Assembly: GCF_030052815.1 (NCBI RefSeq)
Contig: NC_079510.1
Coordinates: 2,792,288 to 2,856,287 of the forward strand
Source of the DNA: Hevea brasiliensis
Taxonomy: Eukaryota; Streptophyta; Magnoliopsida; Malpighiales; Euphorbiaceae
Reading direction: 5' to 3'
DNA length: 64,000 nucleotides
Part shown: positions 37,436-49,150 of the stretch, piece by piece
Numbering within the stretch: the stretch's first letter is position 1
Layout: the number at the start of each line of letters is the position of its first letter
Made by a program: the position numbers and the translations under genes
The notes under the pieces: generated by a model
What the model saw: only the letters and a program-made list of their open reading frames with translations
Databases searched by the model: none
Told to the model about the DNA's origin: nothing

Positions 37436-40074
37436 TGTAACACTCCAAATTTTTAAATAATTATTTTATGTGTAAAATATAATATTTTATTTTATTATAT
37501 ATTTTTTGGATTTTTAAAATTTGGTTTAATTTCTTGAGACAATAAATTTTATCAAATTTAAAATTTAATTTAAAGACTACGTGGCAAATTTAAAATATAT
37601 TTGGACTACATAAATTTTTTTAAATTTTCTGTAATTTTTTCAAAATTTTCAGGCCTCGTTTTGGATTTCAGAGCAGAGTAAAAATTAAATTTCGGATCGA
37701 ATCGGATTGATCCTCTTTTTCCCTTCTCCCCTCCCTCCCGTGCGTCTCACTTTCCGTCCCTCTCTCTTCTTTTTTCTCTCTCCTCTCCCCTCCCCACCAT
37801 CGGCTAGCCATTCCCCTCCCTCCCCCACACGTTGGCGCCTCCCCAGCCTCCCTCTCCTCCGCTGGTCGCCCTCCAGATCGTCGGAAAAATGCACCCAAAC
37901 TCTTCCTTTCGTGCGCATGCCTCTTCGTCTTCCCGGCTTGGTTTTGATCAATTCGACTACCAATTAGACCGGGTCCAGTCCCAAACGTGTTCTACTCTGC
38001 ATGAGCTTTCCAAAGATACCTAGAACACAAATTTTCATCAAGCAGTTTGTCCAAATCAAGCCAAAGAAATTTTAACCTATTTTGACTTTTGGGCTAGATT
38101 TCTCCCAAACCAGGAACCCTATGGGAATTCTGAAACCACCACTACGCTCCACTCGACGAGAGCTTCGTAACGATATAAATTTCAAATTTTTCTGACGCTA
38201 AAATTTCGATGGGTCTCAGAAACTTTGCAATATTTTTTTGGGCATTTAATGAGTTTATTTAATTAAATAAGCCCAAAATTTAGTGTTGTGGGCTTCGCGC
38301 AGGTGTTCTCGATTCGTGGAAATTCTACTGGTGCTCGAGTCTACATTTTCGAGCTGGACAAGTATGCTGCCAGATCCACTTTAAAAGTGAGTCAATATTA
38401 CAGTCCATCTCATCATTTCCAGATGCCCTGGACGCGTTCCAAGTGTCAGAATTAGCGAAGGTAAACCCAAACTCCAAGTTGCTTTATTTACCTAATGTCG
38501 GGTTTATGATAAAAATTCATAAAATATTTGTGGATAGCTAGAAAATTATAATTCCTTTTGCAATAGCTTAATAGCATCGTTAAGGACTACGGAGCATGTT
38601 TGTAGAAATTTTGAAATTAGTTTAGCTAGTTTTTGCAAAATGTTAGTTTTAAGCTTTATAACTAAATTATGTAATTACTTGAGATTTGTTTGGTTTGGCA
38701 GGCCCAGAAGGGGTTGTGTGATGTTATTGAGATGTGGGCTTGGGGCTTTTGGTGATAGAAGTGTTGTTTGAGCTACTTTGCAAGTTAGTAGGTCCTAGGT
38801 ACAAAGAAAACTCGGTTGGATTTTCGGCATAAATTATGGTGTCTTTTGACTCTATAAATCCTGGTTTTGTGTTAATGCTAATAAATTCATAATATAATTG
38901 TTTAGGTGATTAGGGTCAGCCTTCTTCCTCCGCCCAACCACCACAATAATTACTGATTGATCTGTGAGTAGATATTGATTTTATTTATAATTTCAATATT
39001 ATTATACATTCAAGGCATGCCTAATGCATTCACTTATAAATATATGTATATAGTTAATTATTAGGCACGCCTTATATTGCATATTTATTTGATGATATTG
39101 TTGTGGATGTCACCTTAAGGTGATTTGAAGTTGTGTACGTGTGTCGTCGTGCGTGTGGTGTGTATATGGATGTGGATAAGACGAATAGACGCGGCTGGAG
39201 CTTGACTCGTTGGGACCCAATCCTTTTTGTGAATAAGTCAGAGTGAGGCACGGCATGAGTTGATCTCGCTGGCCCCTGCATTTGGATTATTAAGCGAAAG
39301 TCCGACTCGAGTTGATCTTACTGTCGGAGGTTGGAATTAAGAGAGCTATATGAGGGATCAGCTTCCATATATATAGATATATGATTGATGTGATACACGG
39401 GTGTATGAGTGCTCTAAATTATCTTTTACGTGAATATTATTTGATTTGTTTGAAAATATGTGTATGTTGCATTTTATATTTAGAGATGCATTAGCCTTAG
39501 ATAGTTATATAAATTATATTTAAAATTAATATTTTACTTTATGACTCGAACACTCACTCCTGTTCAACTATTTTTCCCAGGTGACAAGAGGGCTCTTTGA
39601 GATTAACATGCTTGGTTTACTAGCAAAAGTTTTATTGTGATTTTATTTCCTTATTTTCTAATTTAGAACTCCGTATGTGCTAGTAGTTTTTAAATTTTGA
39701 TTTTGGACTGTAATAATTTATTTCTTTGAAGTTATAAACATGTTATATAGTTATGTTGGTATGTATGGAATGAGTATTTGCTTGGATTAGGGAGCTGAGC
39801 TCTCATTAGATTATATATGTTTATTTGAGAATTGTGAGGGTGAGTTGAGCTCCTCAAATATTAATATATTGTGATTATAGGTCAGGTGAGCTAAAAACTC
39901 TCCGTTGGATAATCCAATTTATGGTCAGACTCTATCTATTTATTTTCTCGAAATTAGACTACAGTGATGGGCCCTATGGTTGGGTTAAGAATAGTTAGGC
40001 TTACTATAGGTTTTTGAGGCCTTATGTTGACCCAAGTCCTGGTGCCAGTCTGGCCCAGAATTCGGGTTGTGATA
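37436..40074 (+). mobile_element. LTR 3 of the Ty3/gypsy complex (2639 bp)
   Basis: It starts TGTAACACTCC and ends GGGTTGTGATA (terminal CA mutated to TA). It is collinear with LTR 1 over its whole length, with many substitutions and small indels, so the insertion is old. It is followed by AATAT, matching the left flank of LTR 1. Confidence 0.88.
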
Positions 40075-40079
40075 AATAT
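40075..40079. repeat. Target-site duplication of the three-LTR complex (right)
   Basis: AATAT, equal to 25832-25836. The host sequence after it continues the repeat unit interrupted on the left. Confidence 0.7.
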
Positions 40080-40097
40080 TATTAGCCACATGTTAAA

Positions 40098-40330
40098 GAA
40101 TGAGTGTATAACTCTCTTTTATACTAATTATTTGATTTTTTTTTATATTTTTCTTTTAATTATCATTCTTATTATTGACACTATTTTTTTTAATTTTTTA
40201 TTATTTAAATTATTATTTTCTTTAAAAATTAATTTTTAAAAAATTAAAACTTTTATGATTAAATAAATTATTAAAAAATTTTTTAATTTTTTTTTATAAA
40301 TTTTGATTTATTTATGGAAAAATAATATAT
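40098..40330. repeat. Third copy of the ~240-bp host repeat
   Basis: gtataactctcttttatact and following bases match 25605-25835, showing the retrotransposon complex landed inside a small tandem array. Confidence 0.65.
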
Positions 40331-41519
40331 TTTAATTTATACTTATTTTTTTATTTTATTTTTAATTAATAAAATATCTTTTTTATTTTTAATTATTTTT
40401 AAATTATTGTAATTTATTTCATATTGATTAAATAATAAATATCAACTTTCTATCATTATTATCATTTCAAATTTTATATCATTATTACAATATTATCTCC
40501 TTAAGTATCTCTTACATATAATTAATGTATAATTTATTTAATGTTATTTAAATAATCTCATATTATTGCGCTATAAAAATATTATTTAATTACATATTCA
40601 ACTCTTAAAATTTTTACAATTAACTTTAAATATTATAAATTAGAAAACAATAAAATGTATTAATTGATAATATTATATTTAAAATGAATTGATTGTAATT
40701 TTTTAAATGAAAGTATATTTTTTATGTTTTATTTTGTTTTTTATTTATAATTTTTTTAATTATTTGAGATATTACTATAAACTTATACTAATAATTATTT
40801 CTTTTAATATTTTATATATTTTTAATGCATTTTAGAGATATGTTTTTTAATAATTTGTATAATATTAAATTTATATTTATTATATTATAATTAATTAATA
40901 TTAATTATAAATATAAATATATTAACAATTTAAATATTAAAAATAAAAAATTAATAAATTCACGTGTAAAAGCACAGGCATTTAGGGAAAAGGCTATTGT
41001 AAGCCCTTAAAATAAAGGCCAAGGTTTAATTGAGCCCCTATAAAAATTTTGAGTCCAATTAAACTCTTTTATTTTCAATACTTATTAATTTTTTGTAATT
41101 TTATATGAGTGATTAGTTTTATTTATATAAAAATATAATTTATTAATTTTTACTTTATTTTTAATAATAAAATACTTTTTAATTTTTATAAAAAAAAAAG
41201 AAGTTAATTTTACAGGATTTGTATTTTTTTTCCCTTTTAATGAGTACTTGCCCAAGTTGATCCTTATTTTATTAATCTAATATCACATGGTGAGCCATGT
41301 AGTTTCTTTAATCAAATCACTTTACCTGTCTGGCAGCCTTGCATTTTTCAAATGGTTGATTGATTTATTTTTCTAAATGGTCTTGATGTTTGGTTGCTAA
41401 GAAAAGTGAAGGAAAATTTAAATTTTTTATTTGCTTTAATTTTTGGGAACATATTGGGTTTGAAGCAAATATATTATTGCTTGGTGGGAGAGTCCATATT
41501 TGAAATTAGAAAAATGTAT
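40331..41519. other. AT-rich intergenic DNA
   Basis: No gene, RNA or clear element is seen; poly-A/T-rich with short runs. 41394-41597 has a short open frame without features. Confidence 0.5.
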
Positions 41520-41904
41520 GGTTTAAAACTCAATTACACTCCTGTACTAATCGGGAAAGTTCAACTTAGTCAAATTTTAACTTTTTGTCTAATTTAATTT
41601 AAAAGTTTCAATTTAAACTCAATTTAATTCAAAAATAAAGAAAAATTAAGAAATCAAGATTCTTAATTTTTTAATTTTTGGGTTTAAATTAAGAAATCAA
41701 AAATTTTAATCCTAAAATTAATAAATTAAAATTCTTAATTTTTTATTTAAATCAAGAAATCAACAAATTTAGCTTATAAATTTAATTTTTTTTTTGTTAA
41801 ATTAAGTTTAAATTGAAAATTTTGAGTTAATTTAGATAAAAAGTTAAAAATAAACTAAATTGAACTTTTTGAATAAGTATAGGGACTAAATTGAACATTT
41901 TACC
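41520..41904. mobile_element. Foldback element, about 385 bp
   Basis: The left end ggtttaaaactcaattacac pairs with the right end, whose reverse complement starts GGTAAAATGTTCAATTTAGT. Arms go on through aaaagttcaa and tttaactttttgtctaat-like blocks for about 100 bp. Non-coding. Confidence 0.65.
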
Positions 41905-42029
41905 AAAAAATATTGTACTCTTAAAAATGGAGGAGTGAAAGGGGGTTTTGATGGTTCTTGGTCAACTCCTAACTATCCCTTTTTCTCCACACTTTAGCCC
42001 TAAATTTGGCAACTAATTATGTGTAATTT

Positions 42030-42033
<4 letters not shown>

Positions 42034-42082
<49 letters not shown>
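42034..42082. repeat. (TC)n microsatellite
   Basis: Uninterrupted TC run of about 49 bp, 1.5 kb upstream of the glycosyltransferase. Confidence 0.95.
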
Positions 42083-42086
<4 letters not shown>

Positions 42087-43634
42087 TCAGTTACCAAAAT
42101 TGCCGTTTCTATTACTTGAAAGATAAGGCCGTCCATGTGAAGAACAGATGACAGGCAAGAAGAAGGCTATAGTGCACATTGAAGCTGGAAAAGAAAGCAA
42201 AGGTTAAGGCGCTAATCAAAAGTGCTTTGACACCAAGCAAATATCACTTGCAAGTGCCTTAAAGAGCTCTAAACAGTCCAAAAATCCATGCTTTCATCAC
42301 AAATCACCCAAAAACCAGCCTTATTTCAATGGGATGGCTTTGCTTATAGTCAAAATTCAATTGGGGAATTAATGCATCTATTCTTCAACTCAACCTAAGT
42401 ATTCCTATCTTCTTTTTTCACATGAATTAAAAAAAAGTATAGTTAATATAGTTAAAGTAATAAATTTTTTGAGTCTTTTTTTAATATACCCTCTATTTAT
42501 ATTACTTCATTAAAATTAAAAATTTATATTATTTAATTATTCTTAAAACTAATAAATTTTACTTTTTCAATGCATATTAAATAGGGACACATTAGTGAAT
42601 TAATAAATAAATCAATATTTCAAAAAGGAAATAATTTGAAACAGATAAAAAAGAAAAGTAAACCTATTTTTGTGAAACGAAAAGAGTATATATTTAGAAA
42701 AGAATTTTTATATTTTTAATACACCGAGTTTAAAAAAGAGAAATTTATATTTAAAAGTTGACTTTTAGTCGTATTAATTAATTGGTATTGCCTCTATGCC
42801 TAACTTAGTTGAATTTGACTTGTTAATTGATAAAAGTAATTTGGTTCAAGGAATAGAAACACAAAATAGTCAAGGAATGCAAAATATGAATGAGAAAGGA
42901 AATGAACTTTGAATTTTCAATCCTTTTCCCTTTCTTTGTACTCTAAAATATTCGCTTTTTTGAAAATTATAGATTTCATCATGTTTAATTAGTGTGTATA
43001 ATAATTTTACTAAATAATTATTTACGTAAAATATGTATTAAATTATTAAAATCAGGAAATATATCAATGAGATGAAAAGTGATCGGAAACTAAGAGAATT
43101 TTGATTGGTTAAAAACACACTATAAATATTAGAAAATTTTTATTTAAACCTGATACATGTATTAATTATGTTGGGCTTCATGTGAGTTCTCATTAGGAAA
43201 TTTTTATCTAGATTCGATTTATTATAAATATAAGATACAAACATGTAAGACTTATATATTTAATAAGCGAGTATCACATATATTATATCTTGAATTCGTA
43301 ATAGATCAGATTTAAGCAAGAAAAATTGTGTCTGATTCCACTATTCATAATGTGTCTTGGGTGGGTCATGATGTAAAGGTAAGAATTTCTGCAAAATTAT
43401 TATATGAATTTGCCCATAAAACAGAACAAAACAAAGTGACAAGCAGAAGAAGTCCTCCTTTTTCTTTTTCCCTTGGGTGGAATGCAGGCGTGAGAAACGC
43501 ACTCAAAGGAAAATGCAAGTGCTTAAGTGCATGTCCACCTTCCCACTTTCCTTTACTTTTCAATCATAATTATGCAAATTTTCATTTCAAATATGCCAAA
43601 CAATAATCATTTTAATCTCAATCACACAACAAGA
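42083..43634. other. Upstream region of the glycosyltransferase
   Basis: A more complex segment (42090-42400) is followed by AT-rich DNA and the presumed promoter and leader. No TATA box can be assigned with confidence. Two in-frame ATGs at 43572 and 43593 precede the preferred start. Confidence 0.45.
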
Positions 43635-45113
43635 ATGGCCTTCAATAACAAATCCAAGAAACCCCATTTCTCTTCTCATCATTTCAGTCTTTGCACTACT
43701 CTTTTCTTCATTGTTCTTTTCACTATTCCTGCTCTCTTTCTCCTTCACACTCATCCATCTTCCATCTGTACCACCCTTTCTGTTTCCACCCATTCCAAGC
43801 CTTGGTCTGGTGATCTACGTGCTGCCGAATTTGCATGGAATCGTCTTTTGTTCGGTGAAATTCATCAACCGCCTCCTCTCAAGCTCAGAGTTGCTGTTTT
43901 CTCTCGCAAATGGCCTATTGGTACTACCCCTGGTGGTATGGAACGTCATGCCTATACTCTACACACTTCTCTAGCTCGCCGAGGCCATCAGGTTCATGTC
44001 TTCACCTCTCCTCTAGATGGAGAAAGCTCATCTCTTTCTCCTCTATTCTCATCTCTTTCTCCTCTATTCTCTTCTCCTCAAATTCACTGCCATGAAGGCG
44101 AGCCAGGTAAGTGGAGATATAACAAAGCTTGGGAGCAATTCTATGAAGAGAATCAACGCCAACCTTTCGATGTTGTTCACTCAGAAAGTGTAGCTCTTCC
44201 TCATTGGCTTGCTCGAGATGTCCCAAATCTTGCTGTTTCTTGGCATGGTATTGCCCTTGAGAGTTTACAATCTGATATCTACCAAGACTTGACAAGAAAA
44301 TCCAACGAGCCCATTTCGCCGGCGGCCAATAGAAGTATGCGAGGAGATGTCCTTAAGGTTCTTAATGAGATAAGGTTCTTCAAGAGCTATGCTCATCATG
44401 TAGCCATAAGCGATAGTTGTGGAGAGATGCTGAGAGATGTGTACCAAATCCCAAGAAACAGAGTTCATGTGATTGTGAATGGTGTAGATGAGGATGATTT
44501 TAGAGAAGATGTGAGATTAGGCCATGAGTTTAGGTCTAAAATTGGTGTCCCACCAAATGCAAGTTTAGTTCTTGGTGTTGCTGGAAGATTGGTGAAGGAC
44601 AAAGGCCATCCTCTACTCTATGAAGCCTTTTCCAAGCTCAAAACAAAGTACCCTAACGTCTATTTAATAGTGGCCGGTTCTGGACCATGGCAACAAAGAT
44701 ACAAGGATTTAGGGGCACAAGTCCTAGTTTTAGGGTCTATGAGTCCTTCAGAATTAAGGGCATTCTACAATTCTATTGATATATTTGTGAATCCAACGCT
44801 TAGACCACAAGGGCTTGATCTTACTCTCATGGAAGCAATGATGAGTGGAAAACCAGTCATGGCATCAAGATTTCCTAGCATCAAAGGAACCATAGTTGTG
44901 GATGATGAGTTTGGTTACATGTTTTCACCAAACGTCGAGTCGTTGCTTGAAACATTGGAAATGGTGGTGATGGAAGGCTCAAAGAGATTGGCACAGAGAG
45001 GAAAGGCTTGCAGAGAATATGCAGTTTCCATGTTTACCGCTCGGAAGATGGCATTGGCTTATGAAAGGTTGTTCCTTTGTATTAAGAATCAAACATTTTG
45101 CGCCTATCCTTAA
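43635..45113 (+). CDS. GT4-family glycosyltransferase, single-pass membrane type
   Basis: Intronless frame of 492 residues from the ATG at 43635, chosen for its strong context (A at -3, G at +4). In-frame ATGs at 43572 and 43593 would add up to 21 residues. A hydrophobic segment at about residues 20-38 near the N-terminus predicts a type II membrane anchor, fitting the Golgi or ER. The catalytic part is a GT-B fold of family GT4: GGMERHAYTLH (donor-loop glycines, about 100-110), SWHGIALES, VNGVDEDDF, GVAGRLVKDKGHPLL (start of the C-terminal Rossmann half), VAGSGPW, and GLDLTLMEAMMSGKP. In the usual EX7E pair only the second Glu is present; the first position is Gln. An in-frame duplication, LSPLFSS twice, lies at about 134-147. 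The acceptor and product are unknown. The frame is intact and probably functional. Confidence 0.92.
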   Translation: MAFNNKSKKPHFSSHHFSLCTTLFFIVLFTIPALFLLHTHPSSICTTLSVSTHSKPWSGDLRAAEFAWNRLLFGEIHQPPPLKLRVAVFSRKWPIGTTPGGMERHAYTLHTSLARRGHQVHVFTSPLDGESSSLSPLFSSLSPLFSSPQIHCHEGEPGKWRYNKAWEQFYEENQRQPFDVVHSESVALPHWLARDVPNLAVSWHGIALESLQSDIYQDLTRKSNEPISPAANRSMRGDVLKVLNEIRFFKSYAHHVAISDSCGEMLRDVYQIPRNRVHVIVNGVDEDDFREDVRLGHEFRSKIGVPPNASLVLGVAGRLVKDKGHPLLYEAFSKLKTKYPNVYLIVAGSGPWQQRYKDLGAQVLVLGSMSPSELRAFYNSIDIFVNPTLRPQGLDLTLMEAMMSGKPVMASRFPSIKGTIVVDDEFGYMFSPNVESLLETLEMVVMEGSKRLAQRGKACREYAVSMFTARKMALAYERLFLCIKNQTFCAYP

Positions 45114-45407
45114 TATGGCTACACATTTTTCTCTTTCCCTTGTTGTTCATATTTTTCATTTTTATTATTGAAAGTGAGAAATTATCGGATGTTTTTGATA
45201 CATATGCACATTTCTCACAATTATATTGAGCTCACCTTCGTATTATGTGGATTTTCTTACCATAAATTATGCTCATGTATTTAATTAAAGGAAAGTCTTA
45301 GATAAATTTAATCTAAGATATTAAATTAAGACAATAAAATCACTTATGATAATAAAATCATGGACAAAATGTGATTTAATAATATGAAGTGATTCCATTA
45401 ATTAATC
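45114..45407. other. 3' region of the glycosyltransferase
   Basis: AT-rich, presumably containing the 3' UTR. No unambiguous AATAAA was found. It ends in TAATC, the left target duplication of the next element. Confidence 0.5.
45403..45407. repeat. Target-site duplication of the 6.46-kb element (left)
   Basis: TAATC, identical to 51867-51871. Confidence 0.7.
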
Positions 45408-45857
45408 TGTCGCAAGGGTTTTTGCGGTCGCCTGGACGAATTCTGACCGAAGTGGGAAAAGTGAGGAGTCGCTACTTTAATTTTGAGGAAAATTAAAGAA
45501 AACCATTTGTGAAGGTAAATTAAAAAGAAACCACTTCGAAAACAGAGATTCTAGGTTCGAGGTCCGTACACGGGTGGGGAAAGTGTTAGGCACCCCACCT
45601 CGTCCCTCAACGAGGGTAAGCATATTTAACATTATGCTCTTTATGAATTAAAATTGGTAATTTGGGGGTTGGAGTGACGATGTTAATCCTTCATAAGGAT
45701 AAAATGAATATTTGATATTTCACCATTTAGGGTTTCCCAAGAACACGAGTACATAAGATAACCCTTCAGTGATTAGATGCTATGTAACGGATTCTTGTTG
45801 GGGTTAATTCGCATATTTGGAGTGTTGATATTTTAATTTGGGATTTAAACTAAGAGA

Positions 45858-46555
45858 ATTCGGGTAAGGACTCTCTCCCAATCTCTTAGTGTATTTTGTT
45901 TAAAATTTAGATGGAAGATTTCGGATAAGAACTCTCCTCCGATCTCCTCATATTTTGTTAAGATTTCAGCCGAGAATGCGTGTAAGAACTTTCCCCCGAT
46001 CTCTTAGTGTATTTTGTTTACAATTTAGGCTGGAGATTTCGGATAAGAACTCTCCTTCGATCTCCTCATATTTTGGTTAAGATTTCAGTCGAGAATGCGG
46101 ATAAGAACTCTCCCCTGATCTCTTAGTGTATTCTGCTAAAAAAAAAAAAAATTAAGCGGGAGATTTCGGATAAGAACTCTCCTCCGATCTCCACATATTT
46201 TGTTAAGATTTCAGCCGAGAATGCGAGTAAGAACTCTCCCCCGATCTCTTAGTGTATTCTGTTAAAAAAATTTAAGCGGGATATTTTGGATAAGAACTCT
46301 CCTCCGATCTCCCCATTTAATAGGGTTTTGGCCGAGAATACGGATAAGAACTCTCCTCCGATCTTGTTAATATATTGCGTCTAAGAATTAAGTGGAGCTC
46401 GGGTAAGAACTCTCCCCCGATCCCTTAATGTATTATATTGCGTTTAAAAATTAAGCTGAGCTCGGGTAAGAACTCTCCCCCGATCTCTTAATGTGTTGCG
46501 TTAAAAATTAGATTGAGTTAGGGTAAGAACTTTCCCCCGAACTCTTAATATGTTT
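45858..46555. repeat. 59-bp tandem array with dimeric higher order, about 12 copies
   Basis: taagaactctcc-type cores start near 45864, 45925, 45982, 46043, 46100, 46168, 46228, 46290, 46343, 46403, 46465 and 46522. In the first eight, copies ending ccgatctcttagtg alternate with copies ending ccgatctcctcat, so the real unit is a dimer of about 118 bp. The last four lose the alternation. Confidence 0.85.
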
Positions 46556-47588
46556 ATTAGAATGGCGTTTTGTAGGAACCTGGGACTAAGGATTTAGGTA
46601 AATAGTCCTTTTGGACCCCTCTTTTTTGGGGATGGAGTTCCGAAGACACAGAAAATCCGTGTAAAGCTTTTCCTAGCCTACGGGACCTTATAACTAGATA
46701 GTGGGTGAAAGACTGAACTCCTTGCCAACCTTCCATGTGATCGCTCTATCCGAACTCCTTGATCCGATCTCTTTTAATTGCTCGCTCGGGATCCGAGCTT
46801 ATCTTGATTCTCGATCTATTATATTATCACCTGGGCTCGTTCTTTAGCCCGACCTCACAAATTATTTGTTTAACCCATTCTTGTTTCCAACCTACCTGAC
46901 CCATGCTACACCTATCTTCCTTTGTTATTTTTATTTTTTTAGATCGAAAGTTTTCATGTCGAAACACCCCTGCTTATATTCTTTTGAGTATCTACAAGTT
47001 GCCTATGACTTGAACGTCTATTCTCAAAGGAAATGAAAACTAAGAGATGATAAATGAAGTTTACGAATGAATAGAAAAAGAAGACCCAGTAAATGAATAT
47101 TGGCCTAGATAATCTATTTAGAGATTTAGTATGACTGGATATAAAAGAAATTTTAAGAGAGAAAATAAAACAAGAATATTCGACAAAATAACAGTCTGAA
47201 CACTTACCTGTGGGAAGTTAAGGAGACAGATGAGCTAACTCCGGTGTCCACAAATTTCGTAGAGGTGAAAGCTGATGGCGAGAGAACTTGAGCTTACCCT
47301 GAGTAATGAGGATAGGTCGAAACGATGTTGAACCCGGGAAGGTAAAGTCAGATACTAGAATGGTGGGAATGAGGTGGAGTGAAAATGATTGTAGAGGAAC
47401 TGAGAATGGAAGTTTCAGGACTCAGAGCTCCTTTCGATGAAAATACTTAAGAAAACTGGTTTCTGAAGTTTTTCCACACTTCGAAAGGTCAGAATGGTAA
47501 GTAGCTAGACCGAATCAAATTTCAGAGTCTTTCCACTATAATCACCACCACCTTATTTTTTCGTCCCTTCTACAGTATTGCATGCAGG

Positions 47589-47596
47589 TATTTATA
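47589..47596 (-). promoter_or_regulatory. TATA box on the minus strand of the 6.46-kb element
   Basis: TATAAATA in context TTCCCTATAAATACCTGC, pointing left across the tandem array toward the TGTCG end. It could be the U3 promoter of a minus-oriented LTR. Confidence 0.55.
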
Positions 47597-48223
47597 GGGA
47601 ACAGGTGCTCCTTATGAAGGGTCAGGATCTCATCAGGGGAGATGGAGGGTTTAGATTCAAAATGACACAATCCGATGTCTGAGAATTAAAGAGAATCAAA
47701 ATGGAGGGTTGAGATTTCATTCAACATATCTGTCCTTTCTTCTCTTAATCCAACAGCTCAGGGTCTTGCCTTACAAGATAGATCAGAGGGCTGGGAATAA
47801 AAAGCGCCGATCCTGTTGTCTGCTTTTTGATCCAAGGGCTCCGGGTCCGTCCTTACAAGTATGATCAACGGTGGAGACTGAGGTGTACAGAACTGCCATA
47901 ACTATTTAAGCGTCTGTCAGCTAGGTAGGCGTTTCTGCAAATGAGGTGTGCGGTGAAGATTTGATCATGCCTGCAACGCTTTAACTAACTCGGCTCTGAT
48001 TATGAAAAGAGTTATTTAAAAGCTATTCAATCTCTCCTTGCTTTCCGATCTCTATTTCTTTCGATCTCCCTATTATGACCCTCTCCTTTTCCGATCTCTC
48101 TAGTATCAGGTCCCTTCTCATTCTCGGATCTCTCCTATTTTAGATCTTTCTTCCTTATCTAACTTGCATTGGTCAATGCCATTAATTCTTCTGTTACCGA
48201 TGCATTCGCTTCGGTTTCTGTAT

Positions 48224-48250
48224 GCAATAAATGCCCAGCCCCTATATATA
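48224..48250 (+). promoter_or_regulatory. Promoter module 1 of the 6.46-kb element
   Basis: gcaataaatgcccagcccc followed by tatatata; closely similar to the module at 49151-49178. A CT-rich leader-like stretch (cacttcacttctcctccttc) follows. Confidence 0.5.
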
Positions 48251-48344
48251 TGCGACAACAGGGAAATTCCCTCCACACTTCACTTCTCCTCCTTCAGTTT
48301 CTCCATTTCTCCAATTCTAGTTTTTCTGGTAATATTTCTGATTA

Positions 48345-48758
48345 TGGTGACTGCTTTTGATCATTTTTCCAACTGTTTTCTTTGCCTTTCGCCTGAAAGT
48401 TTATGACCCCAGTGATCGGAGAACCATAAGGATGTTATCTAATGACAGTGATGGAACAGGACTAATTTACCGATCAAGATCGAAAGTGATGAACGTGCCA
48501 ATCTCGAATCGGTCTACCGATGAAATGGGTGGACCGATTTTGGGTAAGAGAACTGCTAATTTCAATCTTAATATCGGTGACCGCCTCTTGAAGTTCATTT
48601 GGCTCCTCACCACATCAGGCGTCCCGACTGCAGCTCGGTTCTGGTCGATGACATCGACGATGACTCCTCTCATCATCATGAGAGTCATAGTCACCCTATC
48701 TGAGCTGCACATCTATCCAATACTTATGGCTGGCTTTCTGATCAAACATATCTTTTGA
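48345..48758 (+). other. Unassigned transcription-unit-like segment
   Basis: Downstream of promoter module 1 there is a reading frame of about 130 codons (48357-48758) without an ATG at its head, and a short ATG frame at 48345. Neither has a recognisable domain. The tail after 48800 (taatccgatctttt, gaaatgaaatgaaat) resembles the tail after the 49333-51136 gene (gtaaatcttt, gaaatgaattgaagt). It looks like a decayed sister unit. Confidence 0.3.
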
Positions 48759-49150
48759 TTCAGCCACAAGACTAGGATTTGACATAGGCCCTTATTGGGT
48801 AAGATGTAGTGCTGATCTTTAGAGATCGCCCAAATGATGTAATCTAATCTTTAAAGATTCCCCTAATGACGTAATCCGATCTTTTAGAAATGAAATGAAA
48901 TTTTATTTGAAGGTTTTTATTTTATTATTGCATTAGTTATTCTCCCGATCTCTGATATGCATATCCGATCTGATCTCTAAATGAATCACTGTTTAGCCGA
49001 TCCGTGGTTTTGAAAGTTTGCTTAATCCGATAACCCTAACTAACTGATCTCATTTATTTGATTTTATTATCGTGTTTCTGGAACCTTCCCCCGACGTGCC
49101 AGGAAAGCGACCCGATTCCGCTAACCGATGTGTCGCTTGGGACTTCGTGA

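Noticed and set aside
42034..42082. (TC)n run as a GAGA-type regulatory element of the glycosyltransferase
   Set aside because: It is 1.5 kb upstream and looks like an ordinary microsatellite; no further evidence.
45858..46555. Tandem array as a CRISPR
   Set aside because: The units are contiguous 59-bp tandem repeats without unique spacers in a plant genome.
48357..48758. 133-codon open frame as a possible new protein of the 6.46-kb element
   Set aside because: No ATG at its head, no recognisable domain, and another frame overlaps; kept only as an unassigned segment.
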